From: an uncultured Comamonadaceae bacterium
GTDB taxonomy: Bacteria > Pseudomonadota > Gammaproteobacteria > Burkholderiales > Burkholderiaceae
Assembly (NCBI GenBank): GCA_946482595.1
Contig: CAMLSD010000009.1
Span: forward strand, 11,233-75,232
DNA length: 64,000 nucleotides
Reading direction: 5' to 3'
Position 1 is the stretch's first letter; each line of letters opens with the position of its first letter. Position numbers and translations under genes: made by a program. Of this stretch, positions 18,299 through 27,614 are shown piece by piece. Under the pieces are notes generated by a model. It worked only from the letters and a program-made list of their open reading frames with translations, searched no databases and was not told where the DNA came from.

Positions 18299-21200
18299 AT
18301 GAATCTGTCGAAGTTCTTCATCGACCGCCCCATCTTTGCCGGGGTGCTGTCGGTGCTCATGCTGATCGCCGGCCTGATCGCGATGCGCGCGCTGCCGGTG
18401 TCCGAATATCCCGAGGTCGTGCCGCCCACCGTGGTGGTGCGCGCGCAATACCCCGGCGCCAACCCCAAGGTCATCGCCGAGACCGTGGCCACGCCACTGG
18501 AGGAGTCGATCAACGGTGTCGAGGGCATGCTCTACATGAGCAGCCAGGCCACCACCGACGGCGTGATGTCCTTGACCATCACCTTCGCGCTGGGCACCGA
18601 CCCCGACAAGGCGCAGCAGCTGGTGCAGAACCGCGTGAGCCAGGCCGAACCGCGCCTGCCTGAGGAGGTGCGGCGCCTGGGTGTGACAACGATCAAGAGC
18701 TCGCCGGACCTCACGATGGTGGTGCACATCGTGTCGCCCAACGAGCGCTATGACATCAACTACCTGCGCAACTACGCCACGCTCAACCTGAAGGACCGGC
18801 TGGCCCGCCTCAAGGGCGTGGGGCAGGTGCAGCTATGGGGCGGCGGCGAGTACGCGATGCGCGTCTGGCTCGACCCGCAGAAGGTCGCCGAACGCGGCCT
18901 GGCCGCCAGCGACGTGGTGCAGGCCATTCGTGAGCAGAACGTGCAGGCGGCCGCCGGTGTGGTGGGCGCCTCGCCCGGGCTGCCCGGCGTGGACCTGCAG
19001 CTGTCGATCAACGCGCAGGGTCGCCTGCAGACCGAAGAGGAATTCGGCGACATCATCGTCAAGACCAGTGCCGAAGGCGCGGTGACGCGCCTGCGTGACG
19101 TGGCCCGCCTGGAACTCGGCGCGGCCGACTATGCGCTGCGCTCCCTGCTGGACAACCAGCCTGCGGTGGCCGTGGCCATCCTGGCCGCGCCCGGCTCGAA
19201 TGCCATCGACATTGCCGACCAGGTGCGCGCCACCATGGCCGAGGTGAAGCCGCTGATGCCCGAGGGCGTGGACTACCGCATCGTCTACGACACCACGCAG
19301 TTCGTGCGGGCGTCGATCGACGCGGTGGTGCACACGCTGCTGGAGGCCGTGCTGCTGGTGGTGCTGGTGGTGATCCTGTTCCTGCAGACCTGGCGGGCGT
19401 CGATCATCCCGCTGCTGGCTGTGCCGGTGTCGGTGATCGGCACCTTTGCCGTGATGCATCTGTTCGGCTTCTCGATCAATGCGCTCAGCCTGTTCGGCCT
19501 GGTGCTGGCCATCGGCATCGTGGTGGACGACGCGATCGTGGTGGTCGAGAACGTCGAGCGCAACATCGAGGCCGGCCTGAGTCCGCGCGAGGCCACCTAC
19601 CGTGCGATGCGCGAGGTCTCCGGGCCGATCATCGCGATCGCCCTGGTGCTGGTGGCGGTGTTCGTGCCGCTGGCCTTCATCAGCGGGCTCACCGGCCAGT
19701 TCTACAAGCAGTTTGCGCTGACCATCGCGATCTCGACCATCATCTCGGCGATCAACTCGCTGACGCTGTCGCCGGCGCTGTCGGCCCTGCTGCTCAAGGG
19801 CCACGACGAGCCGAAGGACGCGCTCACGCGCGGCATGGACCGGGCCTTCGGCTGGCTGTTCCGCGGCTTCAACCGGGTGTTCGGGCGCGGAGCCCGTGCC
19901 TACAGCGGCGGGGTGGCGCGTGTCATCTCGCGCAAGGCGGTGATGATGGCGCTGTACCTTGGCCTGGTCGCGCTGACCTTCGGCCTGTTCAAGGCCGTGC
20001 CCGGCGGTTTTGTGCCGGCACAGGACAAGCAGTACCTGATCGGTTTTGCCCAGTTGCCCGACGGCGCCACGCTGGACCGCACCGACGAGGTCATCCGTCG
20101 CATGAGCGCCATCGCGATGGAGCAGCCTGGTGTCGAGAACGCCGTGGCCTTCCCGGGGCTGTCGATCAACGGCTTCACCAACAGCTCCAACTCGGGCATC
20201 GTCTTCACGCCCCTCAAGCCCTTCGACGAACGCGGCCCGGGCCAGAGCGCCGGCGAGATCGCAGCCCAGCTGAACCAGAAGTTCGGTGCGATCCAGGATG
20301 CCTTCGTGGTGATGTTCCCGCCGCCGCCGGTGCAGGGGCTGGGCACGACCGGCGGCTTCAAGCTGCAACTCCAGGACCGCGGCTCGCTCGGCTACGAGGC
20401 GCTGGATGCGGCCACCAAGGCCTTCATGGCCAAGGCCTACCAGGCACCCGAGCTGGCCGGCCTGTTCTCGAGCTTCCAGGTCAACGTGCCGCAGCTGTAT
20501 GCCGACATCGACCGCACCAAGGCGCGCCAGCTCGGCGTGCCGGTCACGGCCGTGTTCGACACGCTGCAGATCTACCTGGGCAGCCAGTATGTGAACGACT
20601 TCAACCGGTTTGGCCGGACCTACTCGGTGCGGGTGCAGGCTGACGCGCCCCACCGCGCGCGTGCCGAAGACATCGGCCTGCTCAAGGTGCGCTCCAGCAC
20701 CGGCGAGATGGTGCCGCTGTCGGCACTCCTGAAGGTGCAGCCGAGTTTCGGGCCCGAGCGCGCGATGCGCTACAACGGCTTCCTGTCGGCCGACATCAAC
20801 GGCGGCCCGGCCCCGGGGTATTCGTCGGGCCAGGCGCAGGACGCCATCGAACGCATCGCCGCCGAGACCCTGCCGCCGGGCATCGGTTTCGAGTGGACCG
20901 AACTGACCTACCAGGAGATCCTGGCCGGCAACTCGGCGCTGTGGATCTTCCCGCTGGCCATCGGCCTGGTCTTCCTGGTGCTGGCCGCACAGTACGAGAG
21001 CCTGACGCTGCCGCTGTCGATCATCATGATCGTGCCGATGGGGCTGCTGGCCGCGATGACCGGTGTCTGGCTGGACGGCGGGGACAACAACGTCTTCACC
21101 CAGATCGGGCTGATCGTGCTGGTGGGCCTGAGCGCCAAGAACGCCATCCTCATCGTCGAGTTTGCGCGTGAGCTGGAGTTTGCCGGGCGTACGCCGGTGC

Positions 21201-21538
21201 AGGCAGCCATCGAGGCCAGCCGGCTGCGCCTGCGGCCCATCCTGATGACCTCGCTCGCCTTCGTGATGGGTGTGCTGCCATTGGTGCTGTCCACCGGTGC
21301 CGGCGCCGAGATGCGCCAGGCCATGGGCGTGGCGGTGTTTGCCGGAATGATCGGCGTGACGGCCTTCGGCCTGTTCCTGACGCCGGTGTTCTATGTGCTG
21401 CTGCGCCGTCTGGCCGGCAACCGCCCGCTCAAGCTGCACGGGCAGGTGCCTCACGTGGAAGCCTTTGCCACGCCGGTGCACGGCCCTGGCGGCAGCGCCC
21501 GTCCGGTGCCGGCCGCACCGCGCGCCGAGCATGAATGA
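18299..21538 (+). CDS. RND efflux pump permease subunit (MexF/AcrB type, HAE1 family)
   Basis: 1079 residues, full length for a hydrophobe/amphiphile efflux-1 pump. It starts MNLSKFFIDRPIFAGVLSVL, typical of the family; GIVVDDAIVVVENVERN in TM4 has the paired aspartates of the proton relay, and twelve membrane segments flank two large periplasmic loops. It exports hydrophobic or amphiphilic compounds by proton antiport. GGAGGGAGG precedes the ATG. The closest named pumps by look are MexF-like, which extrude chloramphenicol/quinolone-type and biocidal compounds; the substrate here is not known. Confidence 0.95.
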   Translation: MNLSKFFIDRPIFAGVLSVLMLIAGLIAMRALPVSEYPEVVPPTVVVRAQYPGANPKVIAETVATPLEESINGVEGMLYMSSQATTDGVMSLTITFALGTDPDKAQQLVQNRVSQAEPRLPEEVRRLGVTTIKSSPDLTMVVHIVSPNERYDINYLRNYATLNLKDRLARLKGVGQVQLWGGGEYAMRVWLDPQKVAERGLAASDVVQAIREQNVQAAAGVVGASPGLPGVDLQLSINAQGRLQTEEEFGDIIVKTSAEGAVTRLRDVARLELGAADYALRSLLDNQPAVAVAILAAPGSNAIDIADQVRATMAEVKPLMPEGVDYRIVYDTTQFVRASIDAVVHTLLEAVLLVVLVVILFLQTWRASIIPLLAVPVSVIGTFAVMHLFGFSINALSLFGLVLAIGIVVDDAIVVVENVERNIEAGLSPREATYRAMREVSGPIIAIALVLVAVFVPLAFISGLTGQFYKQFALTIAISTIISAINSLTLSPALSALLLKGHDEPKDALTRGMDRAFGWLFRGFNRVFGRGARAYSGGVARVISRKAVMMALYLGLVALTFGLFKAVPGGFVPAQDKQYLIGFAQLPDGATLDRTDEVIRRMSAIAMEQPGVENAVAFPGLSINGFTNSSNSGIVFTPLKPFDERGPGQSAGEIAAQLNQKFGAIQDAFVVMFPPPPVQGLGTTGGFKLQLQDRGSLGYEALDAATKAFMAKAYQAPELAGLFSSFQVNVPQLYADIDRTKARQLGVPVTAVFDTLQIYLGSQYVNDFNRFGRTYSVRVQADAPHRARAEDIGLLKVRSSTGEMVPLSALLKVQPSFGPERAMRYNGFLSADINGGPAPGYSSGQAQDAIERIAAETLPPGIGFEWTELTYQEILAGNSALWIFPLAIGLVFLVLAAQYESLTLPLSIIMIVPMGLLAAMTGVWLDGGDNNVFTQIGLIVLVGLSAKNAILIVEFARELEFAGRTPVQAAIEASRLRLRPILMTSLAFVMGVLPLVLSTGAGAEMRQAMGVAVFAGMIGVTAFGLFLTPVFYVLLRRLAGNRPLKLHGQVPHVEAFATPVHGPGGSARPVPAAPRAEHE

Positions 21539-21563
21539 ACCCACGCCCCCTGCAGGAGCCCAC

Positions 21564-22970
21564 ATGATGAAAGCAACCACCCGACCCCTGCGCAGCCTGC
21601 TCGCGCCGCTGCTGGCGGCGCTGGTGATGGCCGGCTGCGCCAGCGTCCCGGCCATCGACCCGGCGGCCATGCCGGCCACGCCCACCCAGTTCCGCCACAC
21701 CGAAGGCCGCTGGACCATCGCCGAACCGGCCGAGGCCCAGCCCCGCGGCGCCTGGTGGCAGGCCTTTGGCGACGGCACGCTGAACACCCTGGTGCAGCAG
21801 GCCGATCAACGCAACACCAGCATCCAGCAGGCGGCCGCCCGGCTGGCCCAGGCGCGTGCCGCGCTGCGCAGCACCGACGCCGATCGCAGCGTGCAGCTCG
21901 GCCTGGGTGCCGGTGTGTCGCGCGAGGCCCCGCCCGGTGCGCGTGGTGTGGCCACGAGCCTGGGCCAGGTGGGCGCCAGCCTCAGCTACGAGCTCGACCT
22001 GTTCGGCCGGCTGGCGCGCGCCAGCGACGCTGCCGCACTCGATGCCCAGGCGCAGGAAGCCCTGCTGAACAGCGCGCGCCTGCTGGTCCAGGCCGAGGTG
22101 GCGCAGGCCTACTTCAGCCTGCGTGCGCTGGACGCCGAACGCGCCCTGGTGCGCGACACCGTTCGGGCCTATCGCGACACCCTGCGCCTGACTGAACGGC
22201 GCTTCGAAGCCGGTGACGTGGCCGAGCTGGACGTGGCCCGGGTGCGTGCCGAAGTGGCTGCCACCGAAGCCGAAGGCCTGGCGCTGGACCGCCGCCGCGC
22301 CCAGGTCGAGCACGCGCTGGCCGTGCTGGTGGGGGAGGCGGCCTCGGCCTTCCGGCTGCCCGAGGCCGGCTGGTCCTCGGCCTTGCCCGCCATCCCGCCC
22401 GGCGTGCCCGCCACGGTGCTGGCCCGCCGCCCCGACGTGTCGGCCGCACAGCGATCGCTGATGGCCGCGCAGGCCCGCGTGGGCGTGGCCCAGGCGGCCT
22501 GGTTCCCGAGCGTGACACTGACCGCCGACGGCGGTGTGGCCTCGCCCGAACTGGGCGACATCTTCCGCTGGTCGTCACGGGCCTGGGGGCTTGGCGCCCT
22601 GTTGTCGCTGCCGCTCTTCGACGGCGGCCGCCGGGAGGCCGGCGTGCAGTCGGCCACCGCGGCCATGGACGACGCGCTGGCCCGCTACCGCGAGCAGGTG
22701 CTGGTTGCCTTCCGCGACGTGGAAGACGAGCTCGCGTCGCTGCAGATCCTGGCCGAACAGGCGCAGGCCCAGGCGCGTGCCGTGGACTCGGCCGCGCGCG
22801 CGACGGCACTGTCGGGATCGCGCTATCGCAACGGCCTGGTCAGCCAGCTCGAGCTGCTCGACGCCCAGCGCAGCGAGCTGCGCAATCGTCGCCAGGCACT
22901 GCAGGTCAAGGCCGCGCAATACCAGTCCACCGTGGGGCTGGTGCGGGCACTGGGCGGGGCCTGGGGCTGA
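21564..22970 (+). CDS. RND efflux outer-membrane channel lipoprotein (NodT/OprM family)
   Basis: 468 residues. A lipoprotein signal with lipobox VMAGC places it in the outer membrane. WWQAFGDGTLNTLVQQA at about residue 60 and two repeated outer-membrane-efflux domains (DLFGRLARASDAA, then later QSATAAMDDALARYREQVL) are typical of TolC-like NodT proteins. CAGGAG lies before tandem ATGs at 21564 and 21567. It completes the tripartite pump with the two upstream genes. Confidence 0.93.
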   Translation: MMKATTRPLRSLLAPLLAALVMAGCASVPAIDPAAMPATPTQFRHTEGRWTIAEPAEAQPRGAWWQAFGDGTLNTLVQQADQRNTSIQQAAARLAQARAALRSTDADRSVQLGLGAGVSREAPPGARGVATSLGQVGASLSYELDLFGRLARASDAAALDAQAQEALLNSARLLVQAEVAQAYFSLRALDAERALVRDTVRAYRDTLRLTERRFEAGDVAELDVARVRAEVAATEAEGLALDRRRAQVEHALAVLVGEAASAFRLPEAGWSSALPAIPPGVPATVLARRPDVSAAQRSLMAAQARVGVAQAAWFPSVTLTADGGVASPELGDIFRWSSRAWGLGALLSLPLFDGGRREAGVQSATAAMDDALARYREQVLVAFRDVEDELASLQILAEQAQAQARAVDSAARATALSGSRYRNGLVSQLELLDAQRSELRNRRQALQVKAAQYQSTVGLVRALGGAWG

Positions 22971-23061
22971 CGTTAATGCAGCGGCGAGCCCCGCTTCGGA
23001 GGGATTGACCCCGGCCGCCGCTGCGCCTCCAATGCGCCGACACGCAACCAAGGGGGCACAC

Positions 23062-24075
23062 ATGAGCAAGCTCAGCAGCGCAGTCCAAAGCTTCCAGACC
23101 GGGGACGTGGTGATCTGCTACTACCCGCAGGTTCCCAAGCAGACCCTGCACCTCACCGTGTTCCTCGAAGCCCGCGACAGCCCCGGGGCGGTCGGCGCGG
23201 GCTTTGTGCATGCGTCGCCGACGGGCGTGATCTTCGAGAAGGCGGGCAAGTTCTCGGACTACAAGGTCGGCGGCTTCCTGCATGCGAGGCTGGCGAGTGA
23301 CGAGGCGAGGCGCCAGAGCACGGCCATGATGGCCCGCACCTGGGCCACCACCGCCAAGCTCACGCCCTATGGGTCCTCGCCCACCTCCAAGGAGGTGGGT
23401 TCGACCGTGTCGACACCCAATGCCAACCGCTTCTCGGGCATGCGTGCCACGCAGGCCCTGAGCGAGATCCCGTTCGACTTCACCGCACTCGCGCGGCTGC
23501 TGAAGTGGGCCCACCGCGCCAACACCGCCACCACCCTCAGCGAAAAGCGCGGCATCACCTGCGCCGCCTTCGTGGCCGCCTGCCACCAGACCGCAGGCAT
23601 GCTCACCTACATCCGGCAGGCCGGCGCCGAGTCCCGCCTGCAGGCGGCCGCCCAGGCGGTCGACAAGCTGCTGCTCACCAAGCTGCAGGTGCGCACCAAC
23701 AAGGGCCTGGAGGTCATCATCGACAAGAACAAGTCGGTGACCGGCAAGCCCGTCTACAAGGGCCAGGCCCTGCGCGAGAACTCCAACCGCACGCTCGACC
23801 CCAACAAGGCGACCGACATCAACAGCTTTGTCGCCAACTTCAGCACCGACAACCGCTACGGCTTCGAGGGCACCGGCGCCCCGAGCGACATCGACAAGCA
23901 GTGGGCCTATGTGCAGGAAGAGCTGCTGGGCATCTCGATGTATTCCAGCGTGCCGATCAGCAAGGTCGTGCCGGCCGAGTTCCTGTTCGACGTGAAGTAC
24001 ATCAACAGCCCGCTGCTGACCAACCTGATCGAGCAGTCGGGTGACTGGAATCGGACGGTGTATACGGGGTATTGA
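23062..24075 (+). CDS. Unknown protein, possible permuted papain-like (YiiX/NlpC-P60) hydrolase
   Basis: 337 residues, no family I can name with confidence. AAGGGGG precedes the ATG, and no signal peptide or membrane segment is visible. Two segments recall the permuted NlpC/P60 fold. Near the start, GDVVICYYPQ is followed by HLTVFLE, where YiiX-like proteins have GD.....H. Near residue 170, GITCAAFVAACHQ has the position of the catalytic-cysteine helix. The order His before Cys fits the permuted type. It stands alone after the efflux operon and next to a large inverted repeat, close to the genomic island. A peptidase, amidase or effector role is inference. Confidence 0.55.
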   Translation: MSKLSSAVQSFQTGDVVICYYPQVPKQTLHLTVFLEARDSPGAVGAGFVHASPTGVIFEKAGKFSDYKVGGFLHARLASDEARRQSTAMMARTWATTAKLTPYGSSPTSKEVGSTVSTPNANRFSGMRATQALSEIPFDFTALARLLKWAHRANTATTLSEKRGITCAAFVAACHQTAGMLTYIRQAGAESRLQAAAQAVDKLLLTKLQVRTNKGLEVIIDKNKSVTGKPVYKGQALRENSNRTLDPNKATDINSFVANFSTDNRYGFEGTGAPSDIDKQWAYVQEELLGISMYSSVPISKVVPAEFLFDVKYINSPLLTNLIEQSGDWNRTVYTGY

Positions 24076-24114
24076 ACAGCGGGGCGCAGGGGGGCAGTGG
24101 TGTCCTGGGGTGCA

Positions 24115-24262
24115 CCCCCTCTCCCCAGCCCTCTCCCCCGTGCCGGGGGCGAGGGAGCCTGACCGCCGCGTTGCATCACGCCCTCGCCCCGACACGTGGG
24201 CGAGGGGCCTTGGATGTTCCCCCTCGCCCCCGGACACGGGGGAGAGGGCAGGGGAGAGGGGT
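24115..24262. repeat. Large GC-rich inverted repeat (REP/MITE-like element)
   Basis: About 43 bases at 24115-24157 are repeated in nearly perfect inverted orientation at 24219-24261. The arms are rich in CCCTCTCCCC-type runs. Between them lies another palindrome at about 24180-24208 (CCCTCGCCCC...GGGCGAGGGG). The whole could fold into one long branched hairpin. It lies just after the unknown gene's stop, in the 423-base stretch between that gene and the island's left repeat, where I see no gene. Such elements are usually dispersed, non-autonomous repeats. Confidence 0.7.
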
Positions 24263-24498
24263 CGTGCGCGGTGAGCCTGCACGCCATGTCCGCGCAGGCG
24301 AGCGCATGCCTCCCGGCCGATGGACCCATACAACGCGCGATCGATCCCAGGCCTGATGCCCCTGGCTGTGGATCGGCGTGCTGCAGCGAAGGACGAGTGC
24401 CTCACCCCAGAGGCGCTGCACGGCGTTGCCGATGCTGCCGAAAGCAGTGCGCCCAAAGAAAAAGACGCTGACCCGCATGAGCCAGCGCCTCGATGTTC

Positions 24499-24546
24499 TG
24501 GTCGGCCGTATTGGACTTGAACCAACGACCAAAGGACTAGGGGTCC
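24499..24546. repeat. Left direct repeat of tRNA 3' end (candidate att site)
   Basis: The 48 bases match the 3' half of the tRNA at 32745-32821 except at five positions, including the encoded CCA end (TGGT on the plus strand). It marks the left island boundary. Confidence 0.7.
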
Positions 24547-24597
24547 ATCCAAGCAGGCCGCAGTAGTCCGGCATTGAGTCCTACTACCAATGAGCCA
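24499..24597 (-). pseudogene. tRNA-like remnant with disrupted anticodon region
   Basis: Read on the minus strand, the 3' half is a good copy of the tRNA(CAU) variable/T/acceptor region. Upstream of it, GCTCATTGGTAG recalls a D-arm and AGGACTCA the left anticodon arm, but about 35 extra bases separate AGGACTCA from the TAGTCCTTT arm. The 5' acceptor does not pair with the 3' acceptor. It is therefore not a working standard tRNA. Options are a decayed tRNA, the island's own tRNA copy with an insertion, or chance similarity of the 5' half. Confidence 0.5.
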
Positions 24598-24640
24598 GCT
24601 CATGCTGGGTCGTATTGAAGCCGCAACTCCCCGCTACTCC

Positions 24641-24660
24641 GTTGACACTATGTCGTCAAC
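24641..24660. promoter_or_regulatory. Dyad GTTGAC-N8-GTCAAC upstream of the DGQHR gene
   Basis: A perfect 6-bp inverted repeat lies about 180 bases before the DGQHR start and just inside the island's left end. TTGACA within it could be a -35 element, but no -10 at proper distance was found. Confidence 0.3.
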
Positions 24661-24836
24661 ATAACGCCGGCAGCAGGTGATGCACGCATGCTGTTCGTTC
24701 CATGACATCAAGCACTGGGTCTGAGCGCCAGATGCATGCATCCGTTTGCGCCAGAATCACCTCCTGCCTGCTGTCTTCTGACGGCTGGTTAAGGCGGCTC
24801 CACCGGGGCCATAGGAAGCCATCTGCGATATCGTCT

Positions 24837-26573
24837 ATGCCTGCCAAGAAGATCCCACCAGCTACTGCTACTGCGTCGAAGCCATCAAAAAAGTCACCCA
24901 CTGCTGCGACCGCGAAGCCGAAAAGCAAGACAGCCACAACGACTACGGCATCGAGCGCCAAGGCCAGCCAAGCGCCCAAGCTCCGCGACATTCTGGAGAA
25001 GGCGGGTTTTCAGCACGTGCCTTCAGACGGCCTTCACTTCACGATCGGCGGCCGCACCGGCGAGATCGATCACGTCTTCGTATGGGAGAACGTCGTACTC
25101 CTGTGCGAGGAAACGGCTGGCAAGGACGCGGCCAAGCACTGCACCAACAAGATATTCCTGCACGCGAAGATCAAGGAGCACTGGCTCCAGTTCTTTCAAC
25201 AGTACAGCCAGCAGAATCCAGCGTTGCCGAATGCCCTGGACCCGCAGTACCAGGTACACGATCTCGAGGTCCGCCACATCTACTACTCCGAGGAGATCGA
25301 CGTGGTGGGCTCTATTGGTGATCCTTCGCCGATGCTGATCCTGACGCGCTCCCAGGCCAGATACTTCAAGTCCCTCGTGGACACCATCGAGCGCTCAGCG
25401 AAATTCGAGCTGCTGAAGTACCTCGATATCGCGCTCCACCAGATCGGCCAGGAAAGGATTGCCGGGAACGCGGTTCCACTGCAAAGCTATCCGGCGTTCG
25501 CACTCTCCGCCGCGCACACGAGCTATCCGGCCGGTTTTGCCGTCGTGTCCTTCTACGCCGACCCGATGGCCCTCATCCAACGCGCCTACGTCATGCGCCG
25601 GGATGGCTGGGAGAGCCCTGACCTGTCCTATCAACGGTTCGTCAAGGCCGACAAGCTCGTGAAGATGCGCGAGTACCTTGCCGGCAATGGCAAGGTATTC
25701 ATCAACAACATCGTCGTCACGCTGCCTCCCGAGGCGATCCTGACCGACAGCGCGGGCAAAGCGCTGGATGCCGCGACGATGAAACACAAGGTTGAGGCCA
25801 AGCTCAACTTGCCGCTCGAGCTGGGCACCGTGGGCATCGTCGACGGGCAGCACCGGATCCTCGCCTACTACGAAGGCGTTGACCCCTTCGATCGGACTAT
25901 CAGCGGGCTGCGAAAGCGACAGAATCTCTTGGTCACCGGCATCATCTTTCCGGCCAACTACACGGCGGAGATGCGGGTGAAATTCGAGGCTGAAATCTTC
26001 TTGGGTATCAACAACAACCAAAGCCCCGTACACACACAGCTTCGGCAGGACCTGGAAACCATCATCAATCCCGAAACGCCCCTGGCGATCGCGCGCACCG
26101 TCGTCTCGCGGTTGTCCAAGGAAGGCGCGCTGGCCGGCTTGCTGCAGATGTCGCAGTTCGACCCGTCTGACAAGATTTCATCCGGTTCGTTGGGTCCCTA
26201 CGTCGTCAAACCGTTGGTACGCAAGAACAGCGCGCTGTACAAGGCCTGGGACGCTACCGGCACACGCGATCTCTCACTTGCAGATGATCGCGCTGAATTC
26301 ATCGACTATTGCGTGAAGGAACTCAAGCGATTGCTGGCTGGCGCGAGTGGTCACCTCAAGAGCAAGTGGAAGTCGGTCCCCAATGGCGGCGTGCTGTCCA
26401 CCACAGTCGTTGGTGGCCTTATGTTGCTGCTCGACCGCCTGATCAAAGCAGGCAACACCCCCTCAAGCATCGACTACAAGGCAATGCTGAAGAATATTGA
26501 TGGCTTCGACTTCAGCGCATACACCGGCAGCAGCTGGGGCAAGCTGTCCCGTGACCTCGAGGCTGCCTTGTAA
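24837..26573 (+). CDS. DGQHR domain protein (DndB/DpdB-like) with N-terminal nuclease-like region
   Basis: 578 residues from ATG 24837; an in-frame extension to 24702 looks non-coding. Residues 1-45 are a Lys/Thr/Ala-rich tail. Residues 60-120 contain GEIDHVFVWENVVLLCEET followed by K, spaced like a PD-(D/E)XK nuclease core (D...E-x-n-K). The central part contains GIVDGQHRILAYYEG, the DGQHR motif that defines DndB, the regulator of DNA phosphorothioation, and DpdB of deazaguanine DNA modification. LGINNNQSPVHTQLRQDL after it is typical of DGQHR proteins. No dnd or dpd genes are nearby. It converges on the methyltransferase with a 19-base gap. Role in the module is inferred. Confidence 0.75.
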   Translation: MPAKKIPPATATASKPSKKSPTAATAKPKSKTATTTTASSAKASQAPKLRDILEKAGFQHVPSDGLHFTIGGRTGEIDHVFVWENVVLLCEETAGKDAAKHCTNKIFLHAKIKEHWLQFFQQYSQQNPALPNALDPQYQVHDLEVRHIYYSEEIDVVGSIGDPSPMLILTRSQARYFKSLVDTIERSAKFELLKYLDIALHQIGQERIAGNAVPLQSYPAFALSAAHTSYPAGFAVVSFYADPMALIQRAYVMRRDGWESPDLSYQRFVKADKLVKMREYLAGNGKVFINNIVVTLPPEAILTDSAGKALDAATMKHKVEAKLNLPLELGTVGIVDGQHRILAYYEGVDPFDRTISGLRKRQNLLVTGIIFPANYTAEMRVKFEAEIFLGINNNQSPVHTQLRQDLETIINPETPLAIARTVVSRLSKEGALAGLLQMSQFDPSDKISSGSLGPYVVKPLVRKNSALYKAWDATGTRDLSLADDRAEFIDYCVKELKRLLAGASGHLKSKWKSVPNGGVLSTTVVGGLMLLLDRLIKAGNTPSSIDYKAMLKNIDGFDFSAYTGSSWGKLSRDLEAAL

Positions 26574-26592
26574 AGGCGGTTCGATTTGCCGC

Positions 26593-27579
26593 TCAGTTCA
26601 CGCCGGGCTGAAGAAGAAACGCTTCCGGCAGTTCAATGCCAGTCGCAAAGCCGGGGGGACGGCGGCCGACGATTGAAGTCGGGCTTGGCTCGGGAATCGC
26701 CCGGTCCGCGGGCCGAAAGCGGACCTCACCCTTGATCGTGGCGCGCAGTCGGTCGAGACCTAGTTGGACGTAGCCCGCATCGAGTTCCGCGCCGATGAAG
26801 TGACGCTTCTCGTGCAGCGCGGCGACCCCTGCTGAGGCCACACCGCAGAAGGGATCGAGCACCACATCGCTCTCCTTTGTCAGCGCGCGCACCAGCCGCT
26901 GCACCAGCCCCACCGGAAACTGGCACGGGTGGTCGGTCTTCTCCAGGTGATTGGCGTTAACGTTCGGGATGTCCCACACGTCGCTCGGATTCTTGCCCGC
27001 CGGATTGCCGCTGGGCTGGCCCTTCTTCGGGCCATCGGTGTGTCGCTTGCCCGGGTACTTCTGGGGCACTCGCACGGCGTCGAGATCGAACGTGTAGCCG
27101 TCGCCCTTGGTGTACCAAAGCACGGTTTCGTAGCGGCCGCTGAAGCGCGTCTGACAATGCAGGCCATGACCGAAGGTCCACGCGATGCGGTTGCGCAGCT
27201 TCATGCCCTCGATCTTGCTCATGATCTCGTGGACTAAGAAGTCAAGCGGCGTGGTCACGCCATCGAGCACATGGAAGCCCACCTGCCAACACAGGCTGCC
27301 GCCAGGCTTTAGAACGCGACAAACCTCCGGCAAGATCACCTTGTGGTTGGCGATGAAGTCGTCCAGATTGTCGCGACGATTCTCATAAGCCTTGCCCATG
27401 CAATACGGCGGCGACGAAACAACCAGGTCCACAGACGACGCTGTTAGGCCCGTCAATAGCGATTCACATTCACCCTCAAAAATAGCTGCCGACGCATGCG
27501 CATGTGGCCTCGCGAGCCACTCTCGGACGCCCCTGGACGACTTGTACGTCGCAACCTCGCCTACCTGTTGTACGTTCAC
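26593..27579 (-). CDS. Site-specific DNA methyltransferase (SPPY type, N4-cytosine or N6-adenine)
   Basis: 328 residues from GTG 27579, chosen because GGAGAG sits six bases upstream; a TTG at 27618 that overlaps the previous stop (TTGA) is the alternative. Motif IV, SSPPYCMGKAYENR, comes first and motif I, LDPFCGVASAGVAAL, is near the C-terminus, with HFIGAELD as motif II, so it is a beta-class order enzyme. SPPY is more common in N4-cytosine enzymes. It is the last gene of a four-gene operon with a DUF3883 protein and helicase and probably supplies self-DNA marking. Confidence 0.88.
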   Translation of the reverse strand: MNVQQVGEVATYKSSRGVREWLARPHAHASAAIFEGECESLLTGLTASSVDLVVSSPPYCMGKAYENRRDNLDDFIANHKVILPEVCRVLKPGGSLCWQVGFHVLDGVTTPLDFLVHEIMSKIEGMKLRNRIAWTFGHGLHCQTRFSGRYETVLWYTKGDGYTFDLDAVRVPQKYPGKRHTDGPKKGQPSGNPAGKNPSDVWDIPNVNANHLEKTDHPCQFPVGLVQRLVRALTKESDVVLDPFCGVASAGVAALHEKRHFIGAELDAGYVQLGLDRLRATIKGEVRFRPADRAIPEPSPTSIVGRRPPGFATGIELPEAFLLQPGVN

Positions 27580-27614
27580 AGAACTCTCCACATCGCAGGG
27601 ATCATAGATCTGCG

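Noticed and set aside
18833..21787. 984-codon open frame opposite the RND pump
   Set aside because: Same kind of antisense shadow; low-complexity His/Arg/Gln composition.
22978..23024. GCAGCGGCG/CGCCGCTGC inverted repeat after the efflux operon as a terminator
   Set aside because: The 9-bp stem has a 30-base loop and no T run, too weak to call.
24320..24520. Small open frame before the island's left repeat
   Set aside because: Ends inside the tRNA-like repeat and shows no coding signature.
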